Assembly: GCF_010993705.1 (NCBI RefSeq)
Contig: NZ_WOFO01000003.1
Location: 499,598-563,597 of the forward strand
Direction of reading: 5' to 3'
From: Cyclobacterium sp. SYSU L10401
GTDB taxonomy: Bacteria > Bacteroidota > Bacteroidia > Cytophagales > Cyclobacteriaceae
Length of the DNA: 64,000 nucleotides
The translations under genes and the position numbers were made by a program. The notes under the pieces are model-generated. The model was not told where the DNA came from, searched no databases, and was given only the letters and a program-made list of their open reading frames with translations. Each line of letters opens with the position of its first letter. Position 1 is the stretch's first letter. Shown here in pieces: positions 9,248 through 17,663 of this stretch.

Positions 9248-9400
9248 CCATCAATTTTGATTTTAGATGAACGTACTGCGGGTTTGGATCCCTTAACAAG
9301 GGAAATTTTAAAAGAGCATTTAAGAAGGCAGATCAGCTCAGGAAAACTGGATTTGATTACCTCTCATATTTTAAATGACCTTGAAATAATGATTTGTTAA
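9248..9400 (+). pseudogene. Remnant of an ABC transporter ATPase (NosF/CcmA-like)
   Basis: An open stretch of 50 codons without a start reads PSILILDERTAGLDPLTREI..., followed by SGKLDLITSHILNDLE. This is the Walker B/D-loop (LILDEPTAGLDP) and H-loop (TSHI) region of an ABC ATPase, most like NosF-type ATPases. The Walker A and signature segments are absent, and the Walker B proline is replaced by Arg. It is a non-functional C-terminal fragment. Confidence 0.7.
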
Positions 9401-9431
9401 AACATAACTTATTTCGAAAAAAGATGGAACA

Positions 9432-9464
9432 TTGCCGATAAATATTCAGTTTTCTCTAACTTTG
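9432..9464 (+). promoter_or_regulatory. Candidate promoter of the dab operon
   Basis: TTG (9432-9434), a 22-bp spacer and TAACTTTG (9457-9464), a perfect TAnnTTTG -7 element, lie 17 bp before the ATG of the small membrane protein at 9482. The spacing is at the long end for Bacteroidota promoters. Confidence 0.5.
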
Positions 9465-9481
9465 GAAATTCGCATTTATCA

Positions 9482-9880
9482 ATGTCCAAAAATTTAGCAA
9501 TACAGCCAGGTTTCAGAAAATTTCCCTTAATCGGAATTTTGCTGGGGTTGCTTTATGTGATTTTCTCTACCTTCCTTTTTTTCCAGTTGAGCAATTTTGT
9601 ACCGGATAACAGGAGCTTTTCTATCCATCCAACCAAAATTTCAGCAACGGAGACTCATAAGACTTCTGGAAGAATTACGGGTTTTATCTTTGAAGAAGTA
9701 GAAGAAAAAGAGGAAGAAAATTATCATAAAAATTCCCTGGGCACCCATGCGACAACATTCGAGACGCAATTTCCTTCAATTGCTGCTATTTCGAGGGGCA
9801 TTATTAAATCTAAGTTTATTTTTTATTGTAAGGTATCATTGTATATACTTTTCCAAAAACTCCGGCTAGACCTGGCATAA
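9482..9880 (+). CDS. Small membrane protein upstream of dabA
   Basis: This is a 132-residue protein with one strong N-terminal transmembrane segment (about residues 14-36). A polar, Glu/His-containing region (EEVEEKEEENYHK, about 71-83) follows, then a moderately hydrophobic C-terminus (about 107-128). No family was recognised. It lies 66 bp upstream of dabA on the same strand and has a good promoter just before it, so co-transcription with dabAB is plausible. Whether it takes part in carbon uptake is unknown. Confidence 0.55.
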   Translation: MSKNLAIQPGFRKFPLIGILLGLLYVIFSTFLFFQLSNFVPDNRSFSIHPTKISATETHKTSGRITGFIFEEVEEKEEENYHKNSLGTHATTFETQFPSIAAISRGIIKSKFIFYCKVSLYILFQKLRLDLA

Positions 9881-9946
9881 AATTCTGTGTGAATACGGGT
9901 TTTTCCAGTTTAAATATTTTATTCTTCCACTTTTAATTTCTTTAAT

Positions 9947-12436
9947 ATGGCGCATAGCGTGTCATCGGCCATGGATGATATCATCCAGAAATTGGGCCAC
10001 TATCTTCCTGCACAATTCCCGCTAAAGGATTTTGTGCACCACAACACCTTACATGCATTCCAGCATTTACCTTTTCACGAAGCTTTGCATAAAGCATCAG
10101 TAACCTTTGGTTACAAGGTTTATTGGAACATTGAAAGGTACAGAGCATATTTCTATGAAAAGAAAATCAATGAAGAAATTCTGAAACGGGTAATTACCGA
10201 ACATAAAGGAGCTGATGATCTGGCCCATTGGACAAACCTTTTGCTTCACAAGTCGCCAAAGGAGTTGATCGAGCCCAAAATCGGCCAAATCAGAAAACTG
10301 TGGAGACAAGCTTATAACCTTAATTTGGATAAAGAGGTCCATCAGACCCTATTCCGATTGCTAAATGCTTATTTGGATCAGGGTATTGCCATTTGGAAAT
10401 TTCCTGCCGGAACAAATGGGCTGTTAGCAGGTATCAGGAAATTAGAAAAAAACAGTTTCAGCACTTTTATTAAGAGTGAGCGGGTCAGGGAGCTGCTCTT
10501 TGATAAGAGCACCCAATTGGAGGATTTACTTGATCTTTTGGTAGGCAATGAAAAATTCTATGGCCAATACCTGTTCGACCAGCAGTTTTCCCACCCGGGC
10601 TGGTCTGGAATGGTGTCTGTGTTGGAGCATAACGAAAGCACCCTTCTGGACAAAAGAAAGGTTTGTTTATATGACCTGATATTTTTGGAGTGTCTTCTGG
10701 AAATCGATGCTTTGGACAGGAGAAGGGGTAATCGATGGGCAGCGTTAGCGCCGTTAATTCCGCCTGACCATCTTGGAATTTTTGAAGAACTAAAATACTC
10801 CGAATGGTTTGAAATTCATAAACTTTGGCAGGAAGCTTTGGAGTGGTCTTACTACGACCAGGTCATCAAAGGACTTCAACTTAGCCACGAAGAAGATTTC
10901 AAAAAAAAGGCAGCTTTTCAGGCCATGTTCTGCCTTGATGACAGGTCTTGTTCTATTAGGCGGCATGTAGAACACTTTGCCCCGGATGCCCAGACCTTTG
11001 GAACTGCCGGTTTCTTTAACCTTCCCTTCTATTTTCAGCCCCAGCATGGCAAGTTTATGACCAAAGTTTGTCCCGCTCCTGTCACCCCTTCACATGTCAT
11101 CAAAGAAACCGAATCCAAAATAAGACATGAAAAAGATGCCCATTTCAGTAAACATTCCAAGGGTATATTTGGGGGTTGGGCCATCAGTCAGACCATGGGT
11201 TTCTGGTCGGCTTTGAAATTGGCCAAAAATATTTTCTACCCTTCAGCAACCCCTGCCATGGTTTCTTCTTTCAAGCACATGGACCCCAGAGGTAAATTGA
11301 GTATAGTAAGCAAAAATCCGGAAAATAAACATCACGGACTTCAGGTTGGCTTCACGATAGAGGAAATGGCCGATGCCTTGGAAGGACTTTTGAGGAGCAT
11401 CGGTTTGGTCCAGGATTTTGCCCATTTGGTATATGTCATTGGTCATGGTGCCAGTTCGGTAAATAATACCCATTATGCCGGATATGACTGTGGCGCCTGT
11501 AGTGGAAGGGCCGGATCTGTTAATGCCCGCGTGGCCGCGACCATCGGCAACAACCTTGAGGTAAGGGAGGTTTTAGCCAAAAGGGGTCTTATAATCCCAG
11601 ATACCACCGTATTTGTAGGAGGGTTACATGATACCACCCGGGACGAAATGGAGTTTTACGATGTAGAGGATCTCGTGGATTCCATCAGGATTTTACACGA
11701 AAGAAATGTGAAGACTTTTGAAGTAGCCCTGGATTATAATGCAAAGGAAAGATCAAGAAGGTTTCATACCATTGATTCCAGACAGGATGCAAAGAAAGTA
11801 CATGAACAAGTGAAGAAAAGGGCTTTGTCGCTTTTTGTAACCAGACCTGAATGGAATCATGCGACTAATGCACTTTGTTTGATTGGAAAAAGGGAAAATA
11901 ACCGTCACTTGTTTTTAGACAAGCGTGCATTCCTCAATTCTTATGATTACAGCATTGATCTGGAGGGCAAATATCTCTTTGGTATCCTTAAAGCAGTGGC
12001 ACCGGTTTGTGGTGGAATTAATTTGGAATATTATTTTTCGAAAGTAGATAACGACAGGCTGGGTGCCGGAAGTAAGTTGCCACACAATGTGATGGGCCTG
12101 ATCGCTGTGGCCAATGGGATGGATGGTGACTTGAGAACAGGCTTACCCATGCAAATGGTTAATATTCATGATCCTCTCAGAATATTGATCACGGTGGAAC
12201 ATTATCCAGACATCGTATTGAAAACCATCCAAACCCATGAACAAACCTATGAATGGTTTGCCAATGATTGGGTAAAGCTGGTTTGTATCCATCCCGAAAG
12301 CAAAAAGGCTTTTGTTTTTAAAGAAAGTGAGTTTTTTGAATACATTCCACTCACCCATTCGATCGAGGCTGTTAAAAACCTCAATGCTGTACTGGAATCC
12401 ACTTCGGAAAATCTACCTGTATACCTTATTGGATAA
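9947..12436 (+). CDS. dabA: DabA, inorganic carbon transporter subunit (DUF2309/UPF0753)
   Basis: This 829-residue protein is the soluble, membrane-associated subunit of the DAB inorganic carbon pump. In this system DabA resembles a beta-carbonic anhydrase, and DabA-DabB energises one-way conversion of CO2 to bicarbonate. The zinc-site residues align: C329-x-D331 (CLDDRS), H500 (IGHGASS) and C515 (GYDCGACSG). The 15-residue H-to-C spacing equals that known in Halothiobacillus DabA (C351, D353, H524, C539). The N-terminal family motif (FPLKDFVHHNTLHAFQH) is intact. dabB starts 3 bp after its stop. Confidence 0.93.
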   Translation: MAHSVSSAMDDIIQKLGHYLPAQFPLKDFVHHNTLHAFQHLPFHEALHKASVTFGYKVYWNIERYRAYFYEKKINEEILKRVITEHKGADDLAHWTNLLLHKSPKELIEPKIGQIRKLWRQAYNLNLDKEVHQTLFRLLNAYLDQGIAIWKFPAGTNGLLAGIRKLEKNSFSTFIKSERVRELLFDKSTQLEDLLDLLVGNEKFYGQYLFDQQFSHPGWSGMVSVLEHNESTLLDKRKVCLYDLIFLECLLEIDALDRRRGNRWAALAPLIPPDHLGIFEELKYSEWFEIHKLWQEALEWSYYDQVIKGLQLSHEEDFKKKAAFQAMFCLDDRSCSIRRHVEHFAPDAQTFGTAGFFNLPFYFQPQHGKFMTKVCPAPVTPSHVIKETESKIRHEKDAHFSKHSKGIFGGWAISQTMGFWSALKLAKNIFYPSATPAMVSSFKHMDPRGKLSIVSKNPENKHHGLQVGFTIEEMADALEGLLRSIGLVQDFAHLVYVIGHGASSVNNTHYAGYDCGACSGRAGSVNARVAATIGNNLEVREVLAKRGLIIPDTTVFVGGLHDTTRDEMEFYDVEDLVDSIRILHERNVKTFEVALDYNAKERSRRFHTIDSRQDAKKVHEQVKKRALSLFVTRPEWNHATNALCLIGKRENNRHLFLDKRAFLNSYDYSIDLEGKYLFGILKAVAPVCGGINLEYYFSKVDNDRLGAGSKLPHNVMGLIAVANGMDGDLRTGLPMQMVNIHDPLRILITVEHYPDIVLKTIQTHEQTYEWFANDWVKLVCIHPESKKAFVFKESEFFEYIPLTHSIEAVKNLNAVLESTSENLPVYLIG

Positions 12437-12439
12437 AAC

Positions 12440-14317
12440 ATGGAAAATAACATAATGATCAGTTTATTCGTTTTGCTTCCTTTGTTGACTTTTTTGATCT
12501 CCTTGCTAATTCCCGAGGGAAGGGAAAAAACCTTTTCCAGATTGGCTTTTGGCGCCTTGAGTTTACAGTTATTGGGCATCACAGGTTATAGCGTTTACTG
12601 GATAATTAATGGCATGAATCACGTTAACATCCCGGCATTGGAAATTTTTAATAAAGGTGATTACCAATTTCTGCTTGGTTTTTATTTTGATACTGTTTCA
12701 GCGGTTTTTCTTTGGGTGGGGGCCTTTATTTCTTTTTTGATCATAAGGTACAGTAGGTTTTATATGCACTTAGAAGAAGGATACAAAAGGTTTTTCATCA
12801 CTTTACTTTTCTTCTACCTGGCCTATAATCTCACCGTATTGGCAGGTAATTTCGAAACCCTATTTTTGGGCTGGGAAATGTTAGGGATTTCTTCTTTCTT
12901 ATTGATCGCATTTTACAGAGACCGGTATTTACCGGTTAGGAATGCGGTAAAGGTTTTCTCCATTTACAGGATTGGGGATATTGGCATCATCCTCGCAATG
13001 TGGGCAAGCCATCATATGTGGCATGAAAACATAAATTTCATCAAATTATTGGATAAGGATCTTGTTTCCAACCAAATGAGTTCCCATGGGGGAATCGGAC
13101 TGTTCATTGCCGTCTGTTTATGGATAGCGGCAGCGGCAAAGTCCGCCCAATTTCCTTTTTCTTCCTGGCTTCCAAAGGCCATGGAAGGACCTACTCCCTC
13201 TTCAGCCATCTTCTATGGGTCTCTTTCAGTACATTTTGGTGTTTTTCTCTTGCTGAGGACTTTCCCTTTCTGGGAGCATCAGCTGACGGCGAGAATACTG
13301 ATAGGGCTTCTTGGTCTGGTGACAGCAGTAATGGCCTATTCCATTGCAAGAGTTCAGTCCACTATTAAAACCCAAATCGCCTATGCTTCCATAGCACAGA
13401 TAGGAATTATGTTTATTGAAGTGGCCCTGGGCTTGCAGGTACTGGCATTGATACATTTTGCCGGGAATGCATTTTTAAGGACCTACCAGTTATTGGTTTC
13501 CCCTTCTGTGGTGGCCTACATGATAAGGGATAAGTTTTACCATTTCAAGCCCAAAACAATCCGTCTGGAGGACACATTCTCTAAAAGATTGGCCTACAGT
13601 ATGTACATTCTTTCTCTAAAAGAATGGAATTTGGACAGGTTGCTCAATAGGATGTTTTTCAATCCTATCAAAAGGTTTGGGCGAAAACTGGATTTCCTGA
13701 CACCCAAAAACCTTTTGCTGTTTTTTCTGCCCCTTTACGCACTTGGTTTATTCTTGTATTTTAATAAAGAATGGGTACCGGATACTATCCTTTACTATTT
13801 GCCAGGTTCATTTGGTCTCTTGGGTTTGTTCATGGTGTTCAAGGCTTTTTCTGAGAGAATTTATCCCAGGCTGGCCTTATTGCTGGTTATGGCCAATCAT
13901 TTCTGGGTTGCATTGGCCGTTTCATTCAATGAAAATTTTGATTACAGTCAAACGATGATTTACCTCAGTGGCGTCGTGGTGGCAGGTATCATTGGTTTCT
14001 GGACCTTGGATTACCTTAGGAAAAAGGAACCCAACCATTTTGACCTTAACCAGTACTATGGCCATGTGTATGAATATCCGAAACTTGCCTTGGTATTTCT
14101 GCTTGCTTCCCTGGGTTTGATGGGATTTCCTATAAGTCCGACTTTCGTTGGTGTGGATTTATTATTCAGTCATATTCACCAGGATCAATACCTGTTGGCC
14201 TCTTTTGATGCCATCAGTTATATCTTTGGCGGCATTGCCCTGATCCGTATCTATGCGCGGCTTTTCCTAGGCCCTCATGTCAAAAATTATCATGCTACCG
14301 CTTTAAAATCTTCTTAA
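12440..14317 (+). CDS. dabB: DabB, NuoL-like proton/cation-conducting membrane subunit
   Basis: This is a 625-residue polytopic membrane protein of the NADH-quinone oxidoreductase subunit L/Mrp family. Its core carries the conserved stretches ETLFLGWEMLGISSFLL and AAAAKSAQFPFSSWLPKAMEGPTPSSA, with the lysine and proline typical of antiporter-like subunits. Next to dabA (3 bp gap) this identifies DabB, the membrane partner that couples ion flow to DabA. It lies directly upstream of a wrecked SulP gene. The order dabA-dabB is reversed relative to Halothiobacillus. Confidence 0.9.
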   Translation: MENNIMISLFVLLPLLTFLISLLIPEGREKTFSRLAFGALSLQLLGITGYSVYWIINGMNHVNIPALEIFNKGDYQFLLGFYFDTVSAVFLWVGAFISFLIIRYSRFYMHLEEGYKRFFITLLFFYLAYNLTVLAGNFETLFLGWEMLGISSFLLIAFYRDRYLPVRNAVKVFSIYRIGDIGIILAMWASHHMWHENINFIKLLDKDLVSNQMSSHGGIGLFIAVCLWIAAAAKSAQFPFSSWLPKAMEGPTPSSAIFYGSLSVHFGVFLLLRTFPFWEHQLTARILIGLLGLVTAVMAYSIARVQSTIKTQIAYASIAQIGIMFIEVALGLQVLALIHFAGNAFLRTYQLLVSPSVVAYMIRDKFYHFKPKTIRLEDTFSKRLAYSMYILSLKEWNLDRLLNRMFFNPIKRFGRKLDFLTPKNLLLFFLPLYALGLFLYFNKEWVPDTILYYLPGSFGLLGLFMVFKAFSERIYPRLALLLVMANHFWVALAVSFNENFDYSQTMIYLSGVVVAGIIGFWTLDYLRKKEPNHFDLNQYYGHVYEYPKLALVFLLASLGLMGFPISPTFVGVDLLFSHIHQDQYLLASFDAISYIFGGIALIRIYARLFLGPHVKNYHATALKSS

Positions 14318-14329
14318 ACCAAATACAAC

Positions 14330-14759
14330 ATGCATAAGTCTGCTGTTGAAGTTCCTATGTCAAGATTGGCAGAACTTCGTAAAAATTGGAAATCTGACCT
14401 GATTTCTGGATACTTTACCAGACAACCTAATTGCTGCCGTGACCTTACCTGATTTTTCCCAGGTATTTTCAATGAACTCGATTAAATACATTTTCATGTT
14501 TGCTTTGGTTGGAAGCCTGGAGTCACTGCTCAGTACAAAAGCTATAGATGGTTTGGATCCCCTCAAGCGGAAGTCCAATATGAACAAGGACCTGATTGGT
14601 GTAGGTCTTGGCAATGTGCTGGCAGGCATGATCGGTGGGCTGGCCATGATTTCGGAAATCGTAAGAAGTTCTGCCAACATCAACAGTGGGGCGAAAACAG
14701 GCTCGTGTTTTTCGCCTGGTAAATTCATTCCTATTGTGCTAAAAACAACCCTCCTGTAA
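14330..14759 (+). pseudogene. SulP-family anion transporter, internally deleted
   Basis: The start (14330, MHKSAVEVPMSRLAELRKNW...) resembles a SulP N-terminus up to about 14407. The reading frame then shifts and resumes with [14 protein letters not shown]. There follows a well conserved SulP core ([43 protein letters not shown], about 14440-14700), after which the sequence diverges and stops. Roughly 200 or more residues are missing at the first junction and all of the C-terminus at the second, so it cannot be functional. SulP proteins include bicarbonate transporters, which fits the dabAB neighbour. Confidence 0.85.
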
Positions 14760-15127
14760 CAAAAGTAACTTTTTGATTTAAATTAAACCCACTGAACACC
14801 TAATCTTTTAATATATCATTTCTATTTAGCTTGGGACCGATTTTTCAGAAGGGTGGAATCTGAAGAAAATGGCTTTTAGTAATTAGACATTCGGATTTAG
14901 CATTCTACTATTCCTCACCTGTTCCTACTTGGTAAAGAAGGCTCGTTTGAAAAACAGATCTTTCAACGGTTTCCTTGAACCCATCTATCCGAGTTCGTAA
15001 AAAATAAAAGAAAGGCGGTTGCCTTGACACAACCTGCATTGGCCAGTATAGCAGGGGTGGGGTTGCCGTTTTTATGCGATCTGGAGTAGGGCAAGCCTAC
15101 CTTATGAATGGAAAAGGTCAACCATGC
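14760..15127. other. Gene-free stretch after the SulP pseudogene
   Basis: No intact frame is present. On the minus strand an ATG overlaps the antitoxin stop (ATGA at 15131-15128), as expected for a toxin gene, but it ends after nine codons. The toxin has therefore been lost or replaced. Confidence 0.4.
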
Positions 15128-15376
15128 TCATAGACCAAGAAGCTTGTCAAAATCCTTGGGATCAACCCTTGTGGTCTTTCCGGCTTTGTGCTGGGCTATT
15201 CCTTCCATTATCTCCAATTTTACCTTGGGATCCATAAAATATTGGTCGTCCTCACTGATTGGGGTGATAGCGAAGGCGTGTTTTCTACCCTGCTGGACGA
15301 TGACCTGTTGTTTTAACGCCAGCTCGAAATACTTTTTCTGATTATCTCTAAACTCCCTTGAATTGATAATTATCAT
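15128..15376 (-). CDS. Phd/YefM-like antitoxin without its toxin
   Basis: This is an 82-residue protein with the beginning typical of Bacteroidota Phd/YefM antitoxins (MIIINSREFRDNQKKYFELA) and a mid-region VIVQQGRKHAFAITP. The N-terminal domain of this family dimerises and binds the operator, and the C-terminal tail neutralises a RelE/Txe or Doc-type toxin. The stop codon overlaps an ATG, as in TA operons, but no toxin frame continues. It appears to be an orphan in a region full of TA debris. Confidence 0.7.
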   Translation of the reverse strand: MIIINSREFRDNQKKYFELALKQQVIVQQGRKHAFAITPISEDDQYFMDPKVKLEIMEGIAQHKAGKTTRVDPKDFDKLLGL

Positions 15377-15546
15377 TATATTTTGGTTTATTTAATGTAC
15401 CTATTTGGTACGCAAATATAAGCAAAAAAGTTCAGGTTTTTCCTTGTCGAAATCGAGGATGGACGTGAGGGAAGAAATGAGGGAATTACTATTTATTTCC
15501 CGGGAAGAACCTGACAAAGATAGTAATGCATTCGCAGTTTTAGGGC

Positions 15547-15726
15547 TTAGGAAAGGGAAGGAGGCTGGATTGAGTGCTGCTTTTCTTCATAATCCGCCAC
15601 CAAATCGGAAAGCAAATTCAGTTCCTCGTAGCCCTTAGCTTCTGTATTTTCTAAGTTTTCAGCAACAGAAAGTAATTCCTCAATTCTGTTTTTTATGGCA
15701 GTATATTCTTTTTCTGACTTAATCAT
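15547..15726 (-). pseudogene. N-terminal stump of a HigA-type HTH antitoxin
   Basis: A 59-codon frame reads MIKSEKEYTAIKNRIEELLS..., then YEELNLLSDLVADYEEKQHSI and PPSLS, and stops. This matches the N-terminal helical segment of the large HigA/HTH-type antitoxins (IKTEKEY...ELDILSDLVEEYE), which normally continue with an XRE helix-turn-helix. The DNA-binding domain is missing here. Truncation is inferred from the family pattern. Confidence 0.65.
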
Positions 15727-16097
15727 GGCTCAGGTATTTTGAATGTCCTATATTTTGTCATACCCGCCTGTCCGGCCGGCAGGTTCCGCATGGGTGCCAA
15801 TAAATCGTATATATACTTTCTTAGCGTGTTATACCACTTCAGAATAGGAGAAGCAAAGAGAAGCATCTTGCGATTTTCAGATATCCGCTCAAAAGTATTT
15901 TCTGAGAAGATATGGTACTTTTTCGTTTGCATATGTCCAAAAACCTCCGGTCACACAGATATATTTCGGTAAGGTCGTCAGCCTGCCAGATAAGAAGGTG
16001 TCCCATTATCCAATTCCAGCTCGATTTTTGGACTCTTCCAATAACTAGGCCCTATGGTGGATCATCATTTCGACAATTTAAAACCTATCTGGAAACC
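15727..16097. other. Spacer with no intact gene
   Basis: Apart from the GC-rich palindrome at 15767-15783, no family is recognised. A 69-residue minus-strand frame (15723-15932) overlaps the HigA-stump start by ATGA, as a toxin gene would, but it shows no toxin motif and reads through the palindrome. Confidence 0.3.
15767..15783. repeat. GC-rich near-palindrome CCTGTCCGGCCGGCAGG
   Basis: This 17-bp near-perfect palindrome is centred on CCGGCCGG. When read through on the minus strand it gives LPAGQAG, a peptide often seen in spurious Bacteroidota ORFs. It is therefore likely a member of a dispersed intergenic repeat family. Confidence 0.55.
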
Positions 16098-16469
16098 TCA
16101 AATTGAGGCCAGTTGCTTCTTTGCTTTTTCAGAAATTTTGGCTTTCTCCACCGCCTTTCTGTTTTTAATCCGGATCTTGTCAATCTCATAGGCCACCTGG
16201 TATTTCATCCAGAATTCTGCTTTGATGCCAAATGCATTTTCCAGTCTGACCGCCAGCTCAGGAGTAAGGTTTCGCTTGCCATTAATGATATCTGACATTA
16301 CGTTTTTGGCAATTCCCAATTCTTTGGCCAAGTCAATTTGCTTCATTTCCCTGGCATCTAGTTCATCTTTCAAAAGCCTGCCGGGATGACTGGCTAACCC
16401 CGGAACAAGATCGTTGGCTAATATGCTGTCACTACTCATAATGTTTTGATATTTCATTTTAAACGCCAA
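16098..16469 (-). CDS. higA: HigA-family XRE antitoxin
   Basis: This protein has up to 123 residues. The HigA/VapI signature HPGRLLKDELDAREMKQIDLA is followed by the helix-turn-helix (LGIAKNVMSDIINGKRNLTPELAVRLENAFG) and the family motif AEFWMKYQ. HigA represses its own operon and neutralises the HigB mRNase, which is normally encoded just upstream. No higB frame is present in the short space before it, so this is an orphan or solitary regulator. Internal ATGs at codons 5 and 11 are possible starts. A 9-bp inverted repeat 12 bp upstream is the probable operator. Confidence 0.8.
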   Translation of the reverse strand: MAFKMKYQNIMSSDSILANDLVPGLASHPGRLLKDELDAREMKQIDLAKELGIAKNVMSDIINGKRNLTPELAVRLENAFGIKAEFWMKYQVAYEIDKIRIKNRKAVEKAKISEKAKKQLASI

Positions 16470-16480
16470 GATAAAAAAAT

Positions 16481-16503
16481 AAGTTTACTAAAAAAGTAAA
16501 CTT
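16481..16503. promoter_or_regulatory. Inverted-repeat operator of higA
   Basis: AAGTTTACT (16481-16489), a 5-bp A spacer and AGTAAACTT (16495-16503) form a perfect 9-bp inverted repeat directly upstream of the HigA start. This is the position expected for autorepression. Read on the minus strand, a weak -7-like TATCTTGG lies between it and the gene. Confidence 0.6.
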
Positions 16504-16548
16504 TTGTAATGTAGTCCGAAACTTATTTGGCAATTTTGTTCAGATATT

Positions 16549-16851
16549 TTAGATGTCCTCTATTTTGCTGAACAATCTATTCCGGTTAAGAACACTAATT
16601 ACCAATTTCTTCACCTTTTCCACCTTTCTTTTCCCTTCCTTTTGAACTGTTGCATTTTTTGCAACAGTTGCTTCCCTGACCAGTTCACCTTCTTTGTAAA
16701 TGTTTTTGATATGCCTGGAAACTATAGATTTATCTCTTTCAAACAATTCTGATATTTGCTGCAATGGCAACCAAAAGGTGTCGCCTTCAAAACGAACCTC
16801 AATTTGAGTTTGGCCATCGCTCCCTCGGTAGATTTCGATTTGATTTTCCAT
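16549..16851 (-). pseudogene. Truncated RhuM-family gene
   Basis: The 100-residue product begins like RhuM-family proteins (MENQIEIYRGSDGQTQIEVR, FEGDTFWLPLQQISELFERD, IYKEGEL, VQKEGKRKVEK). It then departs from the family and stops, whereas intact members have about 300 residues. RhuM proteins are common on mobile islands and in some defence or TA-like loci. The winged-helix-like N-terminus is retained, but it is most likely a decayed gene. Confidence 0.7.
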
Positions 16852-17148
16852 AAAAGTTTCTCCTTAAAATTTTACTCGAATTCCTCCAATCCAACATCTT
16901 TCGCACATCATGGAGCATAGGTATTTCCAAATATAGCAATTTACGAATATCAAGTGTGATGATGAACTGACATCATGTAGGAAAATAATAATGCTTATTT
17001 TACTGTTTACCTGATTCTTGCTGACCGTCCATTTTATAAGCTTAAATAAGCATTTCAACAAGTAAGTCCAACATTTCTGCGACCTTTCTGATCTTACCGG
17101 TGTAAGCACCTTTTTTGGGTTTAAGCACCAGGCTGAGAGTAATTTTCC
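16852..17148. other. AT-rich spacer with possible debris
   Basis: No supported gene is present. A minus-strand stretch at about 17050-17105 reads GAYTGKIRKVAEMLDLLVEMLI and stops. It could be the tail of a lost coding region, but no family was recognised. Confidence 0.25.
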
Positions 17149-17616
17149 CTAAAATCGATACCGATTTGCCATAGCGGTAGCAATCTTTGATTTATTTTTG
17201 GAAAAATAAGAAATAAAATCTTCCGGTAAGGTCAGTTGTTCATACACTTCATCATAGAAATGTAAGGAGGCAGAGAATACCAGGGTTTTCATTTTGTGTA
17301 ATCGAAAACATAGCGGGCCCTCCTCGAATTCCATCTGGCAAACCTCCATATCGGCTTCCCGGTTGAGGTATCGGATCCAACTATTGTTGTAACCCAATGC
17401 TTCAAAATCTTTGATACGCTGGATCCTAAATCCCTCAATAAAATCGCCAAGACTTTCCTCTTCGGAAAATAGACGAAAGGAAAAATCTAATTCATTCATT
17501 TCAAAATCGTAGGAGAAAGAAATCCCACCGTCAATTAAGTAGATGGACAGGCCATTTTGGGTTTGGAATCCGGGTTTTTTGGAGGAAAGGTATTGAGCTA
17601 ATTCTTCGACGGTCAT
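17149..17616 (-). CDS. Hypothetical cytoplasmic protein
   Basis: This is a 155-residue acidic protein without signal peptide or membrane segments. It has alternating strands and aromatic residues (FSYDFEMNELDFSFRLF), and the composition looks genuinely coding. No family was recognised. It follows mnmE on the same strand, but the palindromic repeat at 17664-17694 between them may terminate mnmE transcripts, so it may be expressed separately. Confidence 0.55.
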   Translation of the reverse strand: MTVEELAQYLSSKKPGFQTQNGLSIYLIDGGISFSYDFEMNELDFSFRLFSEEESLGDFIEGFRIQRIKDFEALGYNNSWIRYLNREADMEVCQMEFEEGPLCFRLHKMKTLVFSASLHFYDEVYEQLTLPEDFISYFSKNKSKIATAMANRYRF

Positions 17617-17663
17617 TTTAGATATTTTTAAAATCGAGGATCAATCACTGATTTTCACGGTGA

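Noticed and set aside
15405-15638. 77-residue plus-strand frame
   Set aside because: Overlaps the HigA stump on the other strand and ends in low-complexity sequence; no family.
16864-17109. 81-residue minus-strand frame
   Set aside because: Hydrophobic, Cys-rich composition of AT-rich noise; no domain.
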